DNA from: Flectonema sp. DT1601
Lineage: Eukaryota > Euglenozoa > Diplonemea > Diplonemida > Diplonemidae
NCBI GenBank assembly: GCA_964019425.1
Contig: OZ025828.1
Coordinates: 310,001 to 374,000 of the forward strand
Reading direction: 5' to 3'
DNA: 64,000 nt
Below, one piece after another: positions 33,472 to 45,455 of the stretch. The stretch's first letter is position 1. Each line of letters begins with the position of its first letter. A model generated the notes under the pieces. The model made no database searches. It was not told the origin of the DNA and saw nothing but the letters and a program-made list of their open reading frames with translations. Position numbers and translations under genes: made by a program.

Positions 33472-35443
33472 CTAAATGAAAGACTTCTTTTGTTTCCATG
33501 TCGGGCTCAGCAATCGCATCCGAATAGGCGCCAAAGAGAAAGCATAAGCCGTCTCTATAAACTGCAATGACTTGTTAACCGTTACAGTTAACTCTTTCAA
33601 GGAACTGGCCACTGATTCTCGTATCTGTTGATTTTTTTTTTTTTTTTTTTTTTTTTCCTACCGCCAATAGATAAGAAGAGAAATAAAAACCCCAACAAAC
33701 CTTAATGAGGTCACTCACTGCAGGCAAATCTATATTCTGCATTATGGCCGATCTCTGTACCTCACACAAAGATGATAAAGCTTGACTTCCATAATAAAAC
33801 ACACCAAGACGCTGCTGTAGACGAATCTCTTGTAAAACGTGGACGAAGACTACGAATCCACATGAAGGAGGAAGGGAAGGAAAGATTTGATCAAAAGGAG
33901 TTTTTTTTGCAACAGATGCAATGAAATCTGCTGCACTTGAAACAGCAGCAGCGGTAATACATCCAAGACTCGATCCTATTGATCGAGACAACGCCGCAAC
34001 CTCTTGGACAGTAACCTGTTTTGACTTCACTGTAGTACTCAATGAGACTGTTTCAGCAATCGACTTCCGAAGTACTTCGTTAAGAGGATTTGAAGCAATG
34101 TTGAAATTTTTAATTTCTTCTGACGTGCTTACCAAGGATAAGTCACAACAAGTAGGTAACGGTTTTAATATTTCAATTATATCATTCAGAACAGGTTGAA
34201 AGATGTTGGGAATACTGAGGTCTGGGATGTCACAAGCCCGAGATGCTGTTTTCGCAATATTAAAAGCAACAGGACCGTTTGCCATCATCCACGATAACAT
34301 AAATGACGATGACGGCTGCGACTGTTCACTAACAGCCTGTGTAATATTAGCTGAAGGTGATCGAGATGGTAATGGTGATGGAGTTGTACTCGGTAGGCTG
34401 ACTACGTCGATGTTATTTTCATTACTATTTTCAGTCAAGGCGATAACTCCCATTAAACAATCTTCATCACAGCAGCTGCTCTCATCACATCCTTCAGCGT
34501 GTCGTAAACTAAAAGCTGAACTTTTACTTTCACTTCTCGCACAAGACATACTCCGAACACCCGTAACATCAGATCGAACACTTTGAACTGGTGGTGGGGT
34601 GTCTGATTTTCTCAAAAACGAACTTCCTCCCCCTCCTCCTCCTTCATTCGATCTCGTCGAAAGAGACGGAGGAGGAACAGGTTGTGGTGGTAGTCCACTT
34701 CCCTTATGAACACTTTGCAGAACTTCACATTGAGCAGGTTCGGCAACCGGCATTGCCGTGACTGTTGCTGCAGACTGCTCATGCTCATGGTTTGGAATCA
34801 GCTTCCTCCAATTCATTACCGAAAAGTTGTTTTGGGTAGCTGTCTCTTTCTCTTTATTGACCAAGGGAACTTTACTTGAGGGCGAGTTACTGAAATCGTT
34901 TTCTGCCACAGCCGACGATACCAAAAGGTCTGAAGGATCCCGATGTTGGTTTTCAATCATTTCATGAGACTGTTTCGTCCGAAGAGGAGGCTGGAGTGAT
35001 GGCTGTTGATGAGTTGATTTCTTTGGATCTGCTGCAGCAGATATTTCTTTGCAGTCTACCTGTTTTGGGGACTCATTACTTGGGATAGGTTCTGATTGTA
35101 CTCCTTGAGGTGGAAGTGGGTCAAGTCCAAAAACAGAATCAATTGTCTTCGCAACGTTATCGAATGCATTCTGACCACAATAAGTTGATAACATAGAAGT
35201 ACCTCGACTCTCTTCTGGTGTGTTGATTTTATCAACTTGCTGCTTCTCATCACTGCTTTGACTCGGCGTATCCCCAAACTCTGTTCCATTGTCTTCAGTG
35301 TCGCTGTCAATGATGAAACCGTGTACTTGAGTCCACAACATCCTCGCAGCATTCGAGAGTAATATCTTCTTCTTCTTCAGTCCAGGGATCCATGGTGGGT
35401 TGCCTTCATTAGAGTTTGTGCACGAGGGTTCATTTTCAGACAT
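33472..35443 (-). CDS. Unknown serine/proline-rich protein, at least two exons
   Basis: The clear exons are 33701-35443 and 33472-33624, joined at a GTTTGT donor and an AACAG acceptor that follows a 26-base A run; this gives about 631 aa. The first 330 residues are disordered and rich in Ser, Pro and Gln, with acidic stretches (DSDTEDNG) and a Gly run. Residues 370-620 are helical with alternating hydrophobic residues. The 5' end is uncertain. A likely upstream exon at 35446-35555 has an AACAG acceptor and a GTATGT donor lying across the ATG used here. That exon encodes AINYMKANPEFSLVRHPALQYL, loosely like the PEX14 N-terminal fold, but its frame does not run directly into the ATG frame. Function unknown. 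Confidence 0.6.
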
Positions 35444-35555
35444 ACTTTGATATGTGAGTCCTTTGGCTTAAAATAATATTCCTTAAGTATTGCAATGCAG
35501 GATGCCGAACAAGTGAAAATTCTGGATTCGCTTTCATGTAATTGATGGCTCTTGA

Positions 35556-35698
35556 CTGTTTAAAAAAAAACAAAAACAAAAAAAAACGGAAATTAAATCT
35601 AAATAACAAAACGGGATAACTTACTAACAAGGGTTCGCCGTATAGGACGAGTGATGGGGGTGGAGAGGGGACAAAAGGGGAGGGACAAACAAGGCTTT

Positions 35699-35729
<31 letters not shown>

Positions 35730-36624
35730 AAGTAACTTGATTCAGGGAAGGGGAGATTGACTTTTGACGTCTTTTTTTTTTTTTTCCCCAGTTGGTGCAC
35801 AGTGCAACAAAAAAAAAAAAAAAAGGCAAAGCAAAAAAAGCAAATAATAGTAAGCAACAATCAAAAGAAGAAAAATAATACAATCAGGCTGCTGGGCGTG
35901 CACCGTTGTAAGACCCACACGTTTACGTGAAAACACCAAACGCAACGTACTAGACGCAGTCGTAACTGGCGCGCATAGCCACCTGGAATCCGTCAGGTTC
36001 TTGTAACTACGCAACAAGAGAACTGTAATCACCAATTGGAAGCTGAGACAACAAAACAATCACCACTGCTACACAGTTTTTTTTTTTTTTTTTTTTTCCC
36101 TCAATAGGTTTTTTTTTTTTTTTTTTTGGCACGTGCTCAGAAGTAATAATTGCATAAAGAGGGAAGGGGAGTGGGCAATAATAAAAAAAATAAAAAATAA
36201 AAAATAAAAATAACCTATTGTTGCATATGTCTCCTTGCTGACACTCTACGTGTATGATGCAAGGAACGAAGAAAGGTGCAGAAAAACAAACCGAGGATAG
36301 GTCTTACCCCACTCTGTTTATAAGTTTTACACATTAGTTTCACGCAAACTGATAAGTCTCTTATGCGTTGCTCACGAATGATGTTTTCATTTAATTCCTC
36401 ACGTGGGATTGTAGTATTTTTTGCCTTTTGCCTTTCTTTTATTTATTTTCTTTTTAATTCGTTGCTACTTTTTTTTTTTTTCTGATAGTAGTTTTTAAAA
36501 GAGCTCTCCTCCCCCAAATCCAAGAAGATCGTTTGAATATCACAATATAATAAGGAAAAGTAGTTCATTTGAGAAAAGACGCAACAAAACAGTCTAACAA
36601 AGGTTAGAATACAGCAGATGATGC
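35556..36624. other. 1.07-kb interval with no clear gene
   Basis: A perfect GTAAGT donor sequence on the minus strand at 35619-35624 may belong to a 5' exon of the serine-rich gene. Homopolymers of 20 or more bases occur at about 35697-35724 and 36078-36097. A GC-richer patch at 35885-36010 has no identity I can give. Confidence 0.45.
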
Positions 36625-37542
36625 TTATGCGGTCTCAGTCTTCTCAGTCTCCTCGATTTCGTTCTCTCCGAGACAGCATACGAAGATGAGTCCAACAAAG
36701 ATGATGCAGGCAAGGATTCCTCCAAGGGAGACAGCGATGATAATACCAGTGGTCCATCCTCTGTTTTCCTCAGCTGGGAGAACTGGTCTGAGAACACAGT
36801 TTCCGTTGTGGTTGAGGTAGAGGGCTGGAGTTCCGACGGTCTGAACTTCCTGCTGACAGAACATAGCTCTGCACTTACCGGCAGTTCTAACAGTCAAAGT
36901 TGATCCATTCACGAGGTTACCACTGCACAAGTTGGCAGCACCGGCAGCGGTAGTAACGTGAGTGAGAGAGTGGTCCATTGGTCCGAGCTGCTGTCTCATG
37001 AATGAGACGGCTTCTCCGTCAACGAGACGCTCAGAGTCCTGAAGGAGTGCCCACTCAAGGTCTGATCCGATTCTCGGCATGATGTTGTACACCTCATCAA
37101 CGAAAAGAACAGCTCTCACCATAACGTTTGATGGCTCACAGTGGTACACAATGTTGTTAACCTTTGAGGTCAAAAGGGTGTTGAAGACGGAGTTGAATCT
37201 GGTCTGAAGGGCAGTGCTGGTGAGGTTTGCACAAGTTGCCTGTGGGAAGGTGAAGGTCATGATCGTGTCAATGGTTCTCTCTCTGTAAACAGCCTCAGTC
37301 TCGGTAGTGATTCCGCATGTGAAGAGAGTACGACCCCAGAAGGTCTTGTGTTCGTAGGTACCGGTACCTGAGCACTGACACTTTCCGAGAGGTCCACAGG
37401 TCGACCCAGTGTCTCCGAAAGTTGAGCAGTCTTCGTCAACGGTACAAACTCTGATGTTGTTAGTTGGGAATCCCCAAAGACCGATCTGGTTGTCGGCCGC
37501 GACAAACGCGATCATCGCGGCGAAGAGAATCTTCGAAAACAT
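36625..37542 (-). CDS. Surface-type single-pass membrane protein, copy A
   Basis: A 305-aa intronless protein with a signal peptide (MFSKILFAAMIAFVAADN). A Cys-rich module near residues 33-66 (CTVDEDCSTFG...CGPLGKCQCSG) looks EGF-like. The ectodomain is about 190 residues. A C-terminal transmembrane helix (about 267-292) is followed by a short acidic tail ending EKTETA. Third codon positions are far richer in C and G than in neighbouring genes, suggesting high expression. Copy B at 38933-39850 is about 99% identical. The ectodomain family is unknown; a SEA-like fold is conceivable but untested. Confidence 0.8.
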   Translation of the reverse strand: MFSKILFAAMIAFVAADNQIGLWGFPTNNIRVCTVDEDCSTFGDTGSTCGPLGKCQCSGTGTYEHKTFWGRTLFTCGITTETEAVYRERTIDTIMTFTFPQATCANLTSTALQTRFNSVFNTLLTSKVNNIVYHCEPSNVMVRAVLFVDEVYNIMPRIGSDLEWALLQDSERLVDGEAVSFMRQQLGPMDHSLTHVTTAAGAANLCSGNLVNGSTLTVRTAGKCRAMFCQQEVQTVGTPALYLNHNGNCVLRPVLPAEENRGWTTGIIIAVSLGGILACIIFVGLIFVCCLGENEIEETEKTETA

Positions 37543-38932
37543 TTTATTGATTAGATGAAAGCTGTGAGAGTGAGTTAAGAAACAACAAACATGTTAACTA
37601 TCAACTTCTAAACAGATTCACGAAAACCAATCAGATAAAAGCCTTGCATTTTGTTGATCGCAGACAGTATTACTGGCGCACAGGGCTGAATAGTTTCTAC
37701 TCCGAATTCGTCGGTGCAAAATAAACTTATTTATTTACAAAGTAATAAGAAAATTCGCAAATTGAAAGAAGCTTCCACAGACTTCTCAATAAAGTGATGT
37801 TCTAATAACAACGGGATACGAGGAGTTGTTGTTGCAATCAACTACAAGGTTGCGATAATAAGAAGGTACTTTTAGAAATGAGAATAATAGTTTGGGTAGT
37901 AATTATTTACAGCACGCTTGGCCATTAACATATGGTGAGGACAAGCAGCCATCCTTTACAGTGATACTTTACTGTTGTTTTCTTATATTAATAATGACCG
38001 AGAAATAAATAAAGATCAGGAATAAATAAATAAGAATAAAAAAAAAATAAAAAAATCAGACATGTAACTCGTCTATTTTTGTTGACGGATCCCACGACCC
38101 TGTCGACTACACGGCAGGCGCAGCAGCAGTGCAGATCTCGCCGTGTGAACGGACCATGGCATCGAGACTTATTGTAACGGGAAGTAGTTCAAGAAGGCGA
38201 AACACAAAAACACAAAAAAAAAAATTTTGTGAGATTTTTATTGTTCATTTCAAAACGATTAGATCTCAAAGGTATTTTTAATATTTATTGCACACCACCT
38301 GATACAGCCATCTGGGAAATAGAGTTCAGTAAATCCATTTTATGAAGAACCTGTTGAGAATGTGTGTTGTGACCGAATCCGAAACCAAACTTCAAAACTT
38401 CAAATCAACAGAAACAGAAAAAACTGAACGGAATCAGCAACAAGTGGGGGGTGTGCACGTCCTTTTCTGCAACAAAGACTTTTTTGAAAAGCGGCAACTA
38501 ATCCCCAAAAATTACGTTTTCGTATGATGCAGCAAACCATATACAATGTGGGTCATCTATCGATGGTCATATGGAGAACAGTAAAAGTAAAATATAATGG
38601 GCAGAGAGGGTTTTTTTTTTTCACGGAGAGTGGGGGATTCCTCTTGTACTTCAAAAAGCAAAAAAACAAAAAAAAATAGGTTTGACCAGTAAGAATGAAC
38701 CGCCTGTGTACTACTAACGCAGCAAGGGGGTATGAACATAACATGCAGGCCGAGATAAGAAAACCTTACTCTGCTAACATTGCGAGTCACTCCTTAGTGT
38801 TCCTTCAAGGAATTGTCTCACCACTTGTTTTTTTATTTGTTTTTTTTTTTGCTGAGGATTTGTTTACTGTTTCTGGGCAGCGAGGGTGGGAAAGGGGGTG
38901 AACAAATTACAACAACAATTTGATTTCATCGT
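37543..38932. other. 1.39-kb spacer between the two surface-protein copies
   Basis: Gene-free. The spacer is not repeated on the far side of copy B, so the duplication does not extend into it. A GC-richer patch at 38086-38165 and several A tracts are present. Nothing else is identifiable. Confidence 0.5.
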
Positions 38933-39850
38933 TTATGCGGTCTCAGTCTTCTCAGTCTCCTCGATTTCGTTCTCTCCGAGACAGCATACGAAGATGAGTC
39001 CAACAAAGATGATGCAGGCAAGGATTCCTCCAAGGGAGACAGCGATGATGATACCAGTGGTCCATCCTCTGTTTTCCTCAGCTGGGAGAACTGGTCTGAG
39101 AACACAGTTTCCGTTGTGGTTGAGGTAGAGGGCTGGAGTTCCGACGGTCTGAACTTCCTGCTGACAGAACATAGCTCTGCACTTACCGGCAGTTCTAACA
39201 GTCAAAGTTGATCCATTCACGAGGTTACCACTGCACAAGTTGGCAGCACCGGCAGCGGTAGTAACGTGAGTGAGAGAGTGGTCCATTGGTCCGAGCTGCT
39301 GTCTCATGAATGAGACGGCTTCTCCGTCAACGAGACGCTCAGAGTCCTGAAGGAGTGCCCACTCAAGGTCTGATCCGATTCTTGGCATGATGTTGTACAC
39401 CTCATCAACGAAAAGAACAGCTCTCACCATAACGTTTGATGGCTCACAGTGGTACACAATGTTGTTAACCTTTGAGGTCAAAAGGGTGTTGAAGACGGAG
39501 TTGAATCTGGTCTGAAGGGCAGAGCTGGTGAGGTTTGCACAAGTTGCCTGTGGGAAGGTGAAGGTCATGATCGTGTCAATGGTTCTCTCTCTGTAAACAG
39601 CCTCAGTCTCGGTAGTGATTCCGCATGTGAAGAGAGTACGACCCCAGAAGGTCTTGTGTTCGTAGGTACCGGTACCTGAGCACTGACACTTTCCGAGAGG
39701 TCCGCAGGTCGATCCAGTGTCTCCGAAAGTTGAGCAGTCTTCGTCAACGGTACAAACTCTGATGTTGTTAGTTGGGAATCCCCAAAGACCGATCTGGTTG
39801 TCGGCCGCGACAAACGCGATCATCGCGGCGAAGAGAATCTTCGAAAGCAT
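38933..39850 (-). CDS. Surface-type single-pass membrane protein, copy B
   Basis: A 305-aa protein nearly identical to copy A: residue 2 is Leu instead of Phe, and one Thr in the ectodomain is Ser. The signal peptide, Cys-rich module, transmembrane helix and acidic tail are the same. DNA identity starts at the stop codon and ends about 39 bases upstream of the ATG, after which the flanks differ completely. The common 39-base leader suggests shared 5' UTR control. Gene conversion or a recent transcript-sized duplication would explain the sharp edges. Confidence 0.8.
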   Translation of the reverse strand: MLSKILFAAMIAFVAADNQIGLWGFPTNNIRVCTVDEDCSTFGDTGSTCGPLGKCQCSGTGTYEHKTFWGRTLFTCGITTETEAVYRERTIDTIMTFTFPQATCANLTSSALQTRFNSVFNTLLTSKVNNIVYHCEPSNVMVRAVLFVDEVYNIMPRIGSDLEWALLQDSERLVDGEAVSFMRQQLGPMDHSLTHVTTAAGAANLCSGNLVNGSTLTVRTAGKCRAMFCQQEVQTVGTPALYLNHNGNCVLRPVLPAEENRGWTTGIIIAVSLGGILACIIFVGLIFVCCLGENEIEETEKTETA

Positions 39851-40109
39851 TTTATTGATTAGATGAAAGCTGTGAGAGTGAGTTAAATAGAACCACAACT
39901 GATTGCTTACTAAAACTAATTGTATCAAACTGAAGGCACAATATGGATAATCCACGTTAAGCAGTTACAGCATTCGGCAGAAATAGTAATTGAAACAAAG
40001 ATCAATAATCTAAACAGAAACTATAGCACAAAATACAAAACTGAGGAATTCAACTTCAAGGTTAGGAATTGTTGAGTGAGCTTTATCAAAAAATATAACC
40101 AAACTTTGG

Positions 40110-41043
40110 TTATGCGAACCTGTTACCTCTCCTTGAAATTTCACCATCACCATAAGAAGGTAGAATGTTACCAGGGACTGTTGGCATCTTCGGAGGAGGA
40201 GGACGAAATTTCTTTGTTGATTCCTTCTTGGGAACCTGTTGGTCCCCATCGTTGACCCAAGATTTACGACCAGACTCTTGAAGTGGTTTATTATGTCGAT
40301 ACATATTTAATCTTGTTGTCTCATGCATTGGTTCAGCTTCAACAACAATTCTGGTTACTTTTCGATGATGGACATCTTTCATGATCTGTTGGGTTGTGTT
40401 TGTATTCATTTGTGTAAAGGTCTGAAGTGATAAAACAACATACCAACATTAATGATTCCCTATCAGAAACAGCATGACCATCAATATTATGAATTAGTGT
40501 ACCAAGTTCGAGACCTGCAATGTCTGCCGGTCCATCTTTTGTGACGTTACAAACTCGCATCGGTTGGTTAGCTCCAGGTCGAGCAATTATCATTCCTGTT
40601 TGTGAAAGGGTTCGATTGATTGTTTTTTAGTCTAAAAAATAAATACATCAAACAGAGATGATTATCATACCAAGTTGTTCTCCAGGATATTGAAGATTGA
40701 TAACAAACGTTGCTGGCATGGGTCCTCCTATTAGACAGTCACTGTCATAATGTCCTGAAGCACCACATCGACGACACATGCGACTTGGGCATTGCTGAGC
40801 ACGATGCATTCTACCACCACAGACACTGCAAGGTAACGATTCAACACCTTTGTTTGCCCATTCTCGTAATCTACATTCCTTGCACAACTTTGGTGATGGG
40901 CATGCGCCAACACTGTGACCCCTCCCACCGCATCCTAAGCAAACCTGCTCGGAATTTGGGTTCACTGTTGAGGTAGTTGGCCAATTACTCCAATACAACT
41001 CTGTGGCGCAGTTGTGGCAGCACTGCGAAACATAGTGTGACAT
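40110..41043 (-). CDS. Zinc-knuckle plus PDZ-domain protein, three exons
   Basis: Exons 40671-41043, 40444-40595 and 40110-40421 encode 278 aa. The first exon carries an N-terminal Cys cluster and CCHC-type knuckles (CLGCGGRGHSVGAC, CSVCGGRMHRAQQC, CRRCGASGHYDSDC). The PDZ domain begins with GEQLGMII across the first intron and continues with VTKDGPADIAGLELGTLIHNI. Its last part and a proline-rich tail (RPPPPKMP) are in exon 3. Donors are GTATGA and GTATGT. Zinc knuckles of this type bind RNA, so the protein could tether RNA to a PDZ ligand partner; that role is inferred. Confidence 0.8.
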
Positions 41044-41318
41044 TGACCTGAAAAGTATAATACTTACGGAAACATTACTTGCACACAAAAAAAACAAAAA
41101 AAAAAAGGAAAATTGTAGCAATGAGCACGCATAGTGAGAATACTGATCAACTTCCAAAACAAAGAACAGATCATTTAAGCGCGACTGGTATTGAGGCGCT
41201 GGGAATATGGGGAAGATGAGTCTGGTTTGGTCTCAAGTCTAATTATTTTTTTAAAACAAAAAAAAGGGCAGAAGTGACTCCTTGAGCATTGTATCCTCAC
41301 AATAACAATAACCTGAAC

Positions 41319-43359
41319 TTACCAACCAATATTGAATTCATCTTTGAAGGCTGCGACATCTGCTGGCAAGCTCCTTGACACTAAATCATGTCGACCCATT
41401 AGTGAAAATGTCATTCTGAGGACATCCCACATCTCTTGGGTACCCGAAGCTCCAGCCTTACCACCACTTTGCATACTGATCGCACGCAAGAAATATTCTG
41501 CTGCTTTCGCATGTTCACCTAAATTACTATAAGAAATACCTAAATTGTAATGACCACGAACATATCCTGGATTAAGATCAAGTGCCCTGTTGTAAGCATT
41601 AATTGCTTCGGAGCATCGATTTCCGTTAGCAAGAGAAGCGCCTAATTTATTCCAAAGTTTATAGTCGTCAGGTTTGGTTTCAATAACTCTTTGAAAGGCA
41701 TCAACGGCTTTCATATAATCGTGTGTCATGTTATGTAATATTCCCAAAGCCGTGTACAACTCTGGTGAAGGTTTCTCTTCTACCGCTGCTTGAAACATCG
41801 CAGTACATTTAGAATGTTGGATTGGTTTTGTCATCGCATAACCGAATATAGCCGGGTCGTCTTGCTGTTCTGAAGGTTCGATTCCCTCTAAACGATCAGC
41901 CATTGCAGCGTATTCCGGGTTTGTTAACAACCAACTCTGTAAGGTATCGATTGCTTCGCTGTATTTTGACTCGTTTGTTAGACTGACACTGAGAGACATC
42001 AATACGGGTAAGTTAGATTGATCAAGTGCTCTGTTTTAATTGAATTTAGTTAGTTATATAATCCAACGTTACTGTATATTATGAGTGCTCTAGGGAGGGT
42101 AAACTCACAGTTGGCTGCTGTTCTATTTTACAATTTTGTAAAGCAAAAAAGTTGGCCTTAGATCCTCTGAGAGTATTATTCTTTTCGTGGGTACTCAAGT
42201 GATTCTTTTTAGCGAAGAGAAGAAACGAACGCATACCTACACTGCCGTAGAGCGATAATAGCTGGGATATCTTTCTCATTCTCTGCCTGGGTGGTACCTA
42301 GCAATTCCCAAGCTTTAGAATCTTCTGGTTTCTGCTGACACACCTGATTTATTATATTGTGTTCTCAGTTGTTTGTGAAATGCTACGAATATCCCATAGT
42401 TGAATCTACGGTAAATAAAAAAAATCACATACAGCTTCAAAGGCTAAAACAGCTTCAGACAGTGTTCCTGCGCTGAGTAAATCGAGTCCTTCTTGAAAAG
42501 GGTTGGCATGCATAAGATAATGGTTATTCTCTTGAAACACGTACTCTGTCTGAAATGTTGCTTCTTGCTTTAGCATGTCGCTGTATTCTGTGGCCCAATC
42601 CTTAGCGGCTGCAGGTGCTGTTTTTTCACTAGATACTGGTTGTTGAGGTGCCATCCCACCACCAGAGGCATATTGCGTTGCGAAGTCTGGATCACCACCT
42701 GAAATATTATTAAACTGTGAAACCCAATCATTTTCAATAGCCGCGTCAGAATAAATATTCTTCGGTTGTTCTACCATAGCATCATGTTCTTCTGTTCCCG
42801 TAAACTCGTCTCCCCACGTCTTCTGGTCGGGTTCATCCAAGACAATTTCTCCCTGTCTTACTTTATCCAAATACTTGAAAAATTGACAGTTTCCTTGTTT
42901 AACTTCAAATGGTACTTCAGTTTCACCTTCAACACCAAAAGTAAGACACTCATCATTGGTAAATTCTTCAGCCCAGGTAGTGGGAGCTTCTTTATGAAAT
43001 TGGGCAGCCCAGTCATCAACGACTGGTTCCGAATTTTGGAATTGCTGCGCCCAGTCTTCTTGCTGAGCAGTATCATGATGCTGTTGTTGCTGGGCAAAGA
43101 ATTCAGCTGCCATTGATTCTTGTACCGCAGCATGTGCAAGATGCTGTTGCTGTTGTTGTTCAGCGAAGAAATCCTCTTGCCAACCAGACTCTCCCCCAGC
43201 AAAGGCAATATCGTCAACCACTCCTTCTCCCATAGCCATGTCAGTTACAGGGTCCACCATTCTTCCTTCAGAAAACATTTTATTCATTCCACTGACCATG
43301 GCGTTGCCCCCACCATCACATCCAGCAGTGCCCACCATGTCTGTAAGGAACCCAGACAT
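41319..43359 (-). CDS. PEX5: PEX5, peroxisomal/glycosomal PTS1 receptor, three exons
   Basis: Exons 42433-43359, 42237-42343 and 41319-42030 encode 581 aa. The N-terminal half carries seven Wxxx(F/Y) pentapeptides (WQEDF, WAQQF, WAAQF, WAEEF, WGDEF, WVSQF, WATEY) that bind PEX13/PEX14. The C-terminal half holds TPR repeats, with the diagnostic block KLWNKLGASLANGNR and YNRALDLNPGYVRGHYNLGISY that reads the C-terminal SKL-type signal. Glutamine runs lie in the N-terminal part. The receptor shuttles matrix enzymes into peroxisomes; in kinetoplastids and diplonemids these are glycosomes. Intron 2 is 206 bases, long for this window. Confidence 0.93.
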
Positions 43360-43524
43360 TTTATATATATTTTTAATCTGGATTTCAAAATAAAAATGAA
43401 ACTTCAAAATACAATATGCCAAGCAACATTTACTTTCAATCCGACTCCGAAGTACGAATAGAGAAATAACCCGAGACTTATGACAAGGGATGTGACATCA
43501 TGCATGCTGACTCTGGCCATCCGT

Positions 43525-43562
43525 TGAGTTGTGTATTGCCATCACTGGCAATATACAACTCA
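43525..43562. other. 16-bp stem hairpin upstream of PEX5
   Basis: The arms TGAGTTGTGTATTGCC and GGCAATATACAACTCA pair over 16 positions with one G-U on one strand, and the loop is ATCACT. It lies 166 bases upstream of the PEX5 start, outside coding sequence. It could be a small-RNA precursor or a structure at a transcription boundary. Confidence 0.6.
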
Positions 43563-43943
43563 CCAAGGCAACCTAACGGAGTACACCATCAATATCTTCA
43601 GCCTAGAGGGAAAAATCCAAATACCGTCAACGGAATTCATCACACGAGAGAGCAAGTCTGTGTGACAGCGGTGGTATTTGATAGGCGAGACTTGCCCACT
43701 TGCACAAGTCTATCCGCATGAACAGTGGCACAAAAATTTACGTTCATACGCGAGTGTTGCGTCTACATATAAGACTGCTGCTGGTGCTGTTAGCAGCAGC
43801 AAGATCTCTTCAAAAGTTGCTCTCTTTGTTTTGATTCTTCTGACAATGTTCTTTTAGTAACATCTGAACATTAATACGCCTTTGAGTTTTTTCTTTAACA
43901 TACCTAATCAACCCCATCAGTCAGTGGGGAGCCCGTGATACAT

Positions 43944-45036
43944 AAACCCCATAAGCCTGTATATTTTGAAAGTGAGGTAAAGAAATCTATCCAACAGCAT
44001 GCAAAAAAGAACAGCTCGCGGCCAACAAGAAGTCGATCGAGTAACTTTAATAAGATTTAAGAGTAAAAAGAAAGGGGTAAGTGTGTGGCGACGCCTTCAG
44101 TTCTCACTTCGTGTTTAAAACTAACACGGCAAGAACGCGATGAAGACAACGCAATACAAAAAATATTTAAAAGTGATCATTGATTAATTAATTAAAGGAA
44201 CTGAATTGTTTATTACAAAAGGTTGTTGAGCATGAAAACAGCAAAAGCCGATTAGATTTGGGACTGAAAAATGCCAAAAGAAGGGATTTGTGTTATTAAC
44301 TGGGTTGTATGAAATACTGCAAAAAAAAAGCAAGAAAAAACACGAAATTTAAAATCAAAAAGAAAGATACAAAAAGTGTCATACTGGAGTCGATCCCCTC
44401 AACGGAATCCATCCGGCATTGTGTCACTCAGGTACAGGTCGTTGTACCCATGGTGACTTGGTTAAGTGTGTATGTGTTTGCGTGTTGTGCGTTTTGTTTG
44501 CTGGAGTTGTTGTGTGTATTGAAAATTGTGTAAAAAGAACTACAGCCAGGGAACCCTTTGCCATAATATATAATCAGTAAGTTATTTGGAACACACGTAT
44601 GAAAAGGAAAACACGCAACGCTTTTCCATTGAGTCCCAAGGACACGAAATACATTCTGAATAAATAATAAAAGACATGCCGTAAAGCAAGTCTTGTTGAA
44701 AAGTGTAACAACAAAAGTTGCAAAAAAAAGAAATATAATTAACACAAACTTTTGCTTATTCTTATTGTTTTCTCTTTGCGGTATCCATGCGAATAGAATC
44801 GCTGGTGTGTAAGTAGAGAAGACAACAAAAAATACAAAAACAAAAAGCAAAGCAAAGCAAAGCAAATCAAGCAGCTGAGTGTGTGAAGTGAAGGAGAGCT
44901 CCCCAGTGGTCGTTGTTGTCAATTACAAGTTCCAAGGAGTCAACCAGTCAGTCGTATTCAAAACAAATTGAACACACAGACAGGAGGGAGAGGAGAATGA
45001 TGTGAGGCTGTGGTTGCCTGTTCGGGACCAGGATTA
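43944..45036. repeat. Direct repeat copy 1 (1,093 bp)
   Basis: This segment is nearly identical to 46836-47948. I see two single-base differences plus a (CAAAG)n array that has about four fewer units here. The edges are sharp: it starts at AAACCCCATAAG and ends at CCAGGATTA. The ends lack TG..CA and no flanking duplication is seen, so an LTR reading is not supported. On the minus strand a long hydrophobic frame exists but has no ATG start. Confidence 0.85.
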
Positions 45037-45455
45037 TCAGAATTGTGGAAACCACGTCTCCAAAAAAAAATACAAAAGTTTAAAGTGATTAGATTAGACA
45101 GATTACGAAATAAAAGAATTGGTCCAAAGGAAGAAACGAATCAGATTTTCAACAAAAACGCCATTCCACTCACGCAAAAGAACAGAACAAAAAACCGCAT
45201 GGTTATTACAGGTTACAAAATAAATAAAAGAAAAGAAAGGAAAGGAAACAATTAATTAACTAACTTAAACTAACTAACTAATTAATTAATGTATATATTT
45301 ACTTATAAAGGATCTTATCCTCGACACCACACAGAATTATTGTTTTTTTTTTTAATAAAATAATAAATATAAAACTGCATGAGAAAAACAAAGCACATGC
45401 GGAAGAACATTCAAAAAATATTCTGAATAATCGAAAGAAGATCGCACTACTGGGC

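Noticed and set aside
44428-44922. Hydrophobic 164-codon minus-strand frame inside the direct repeat
   Set aside because: It has no ATG start, its composition reflects the AT-rich strand, and the CAAAG array changes its length between copies.
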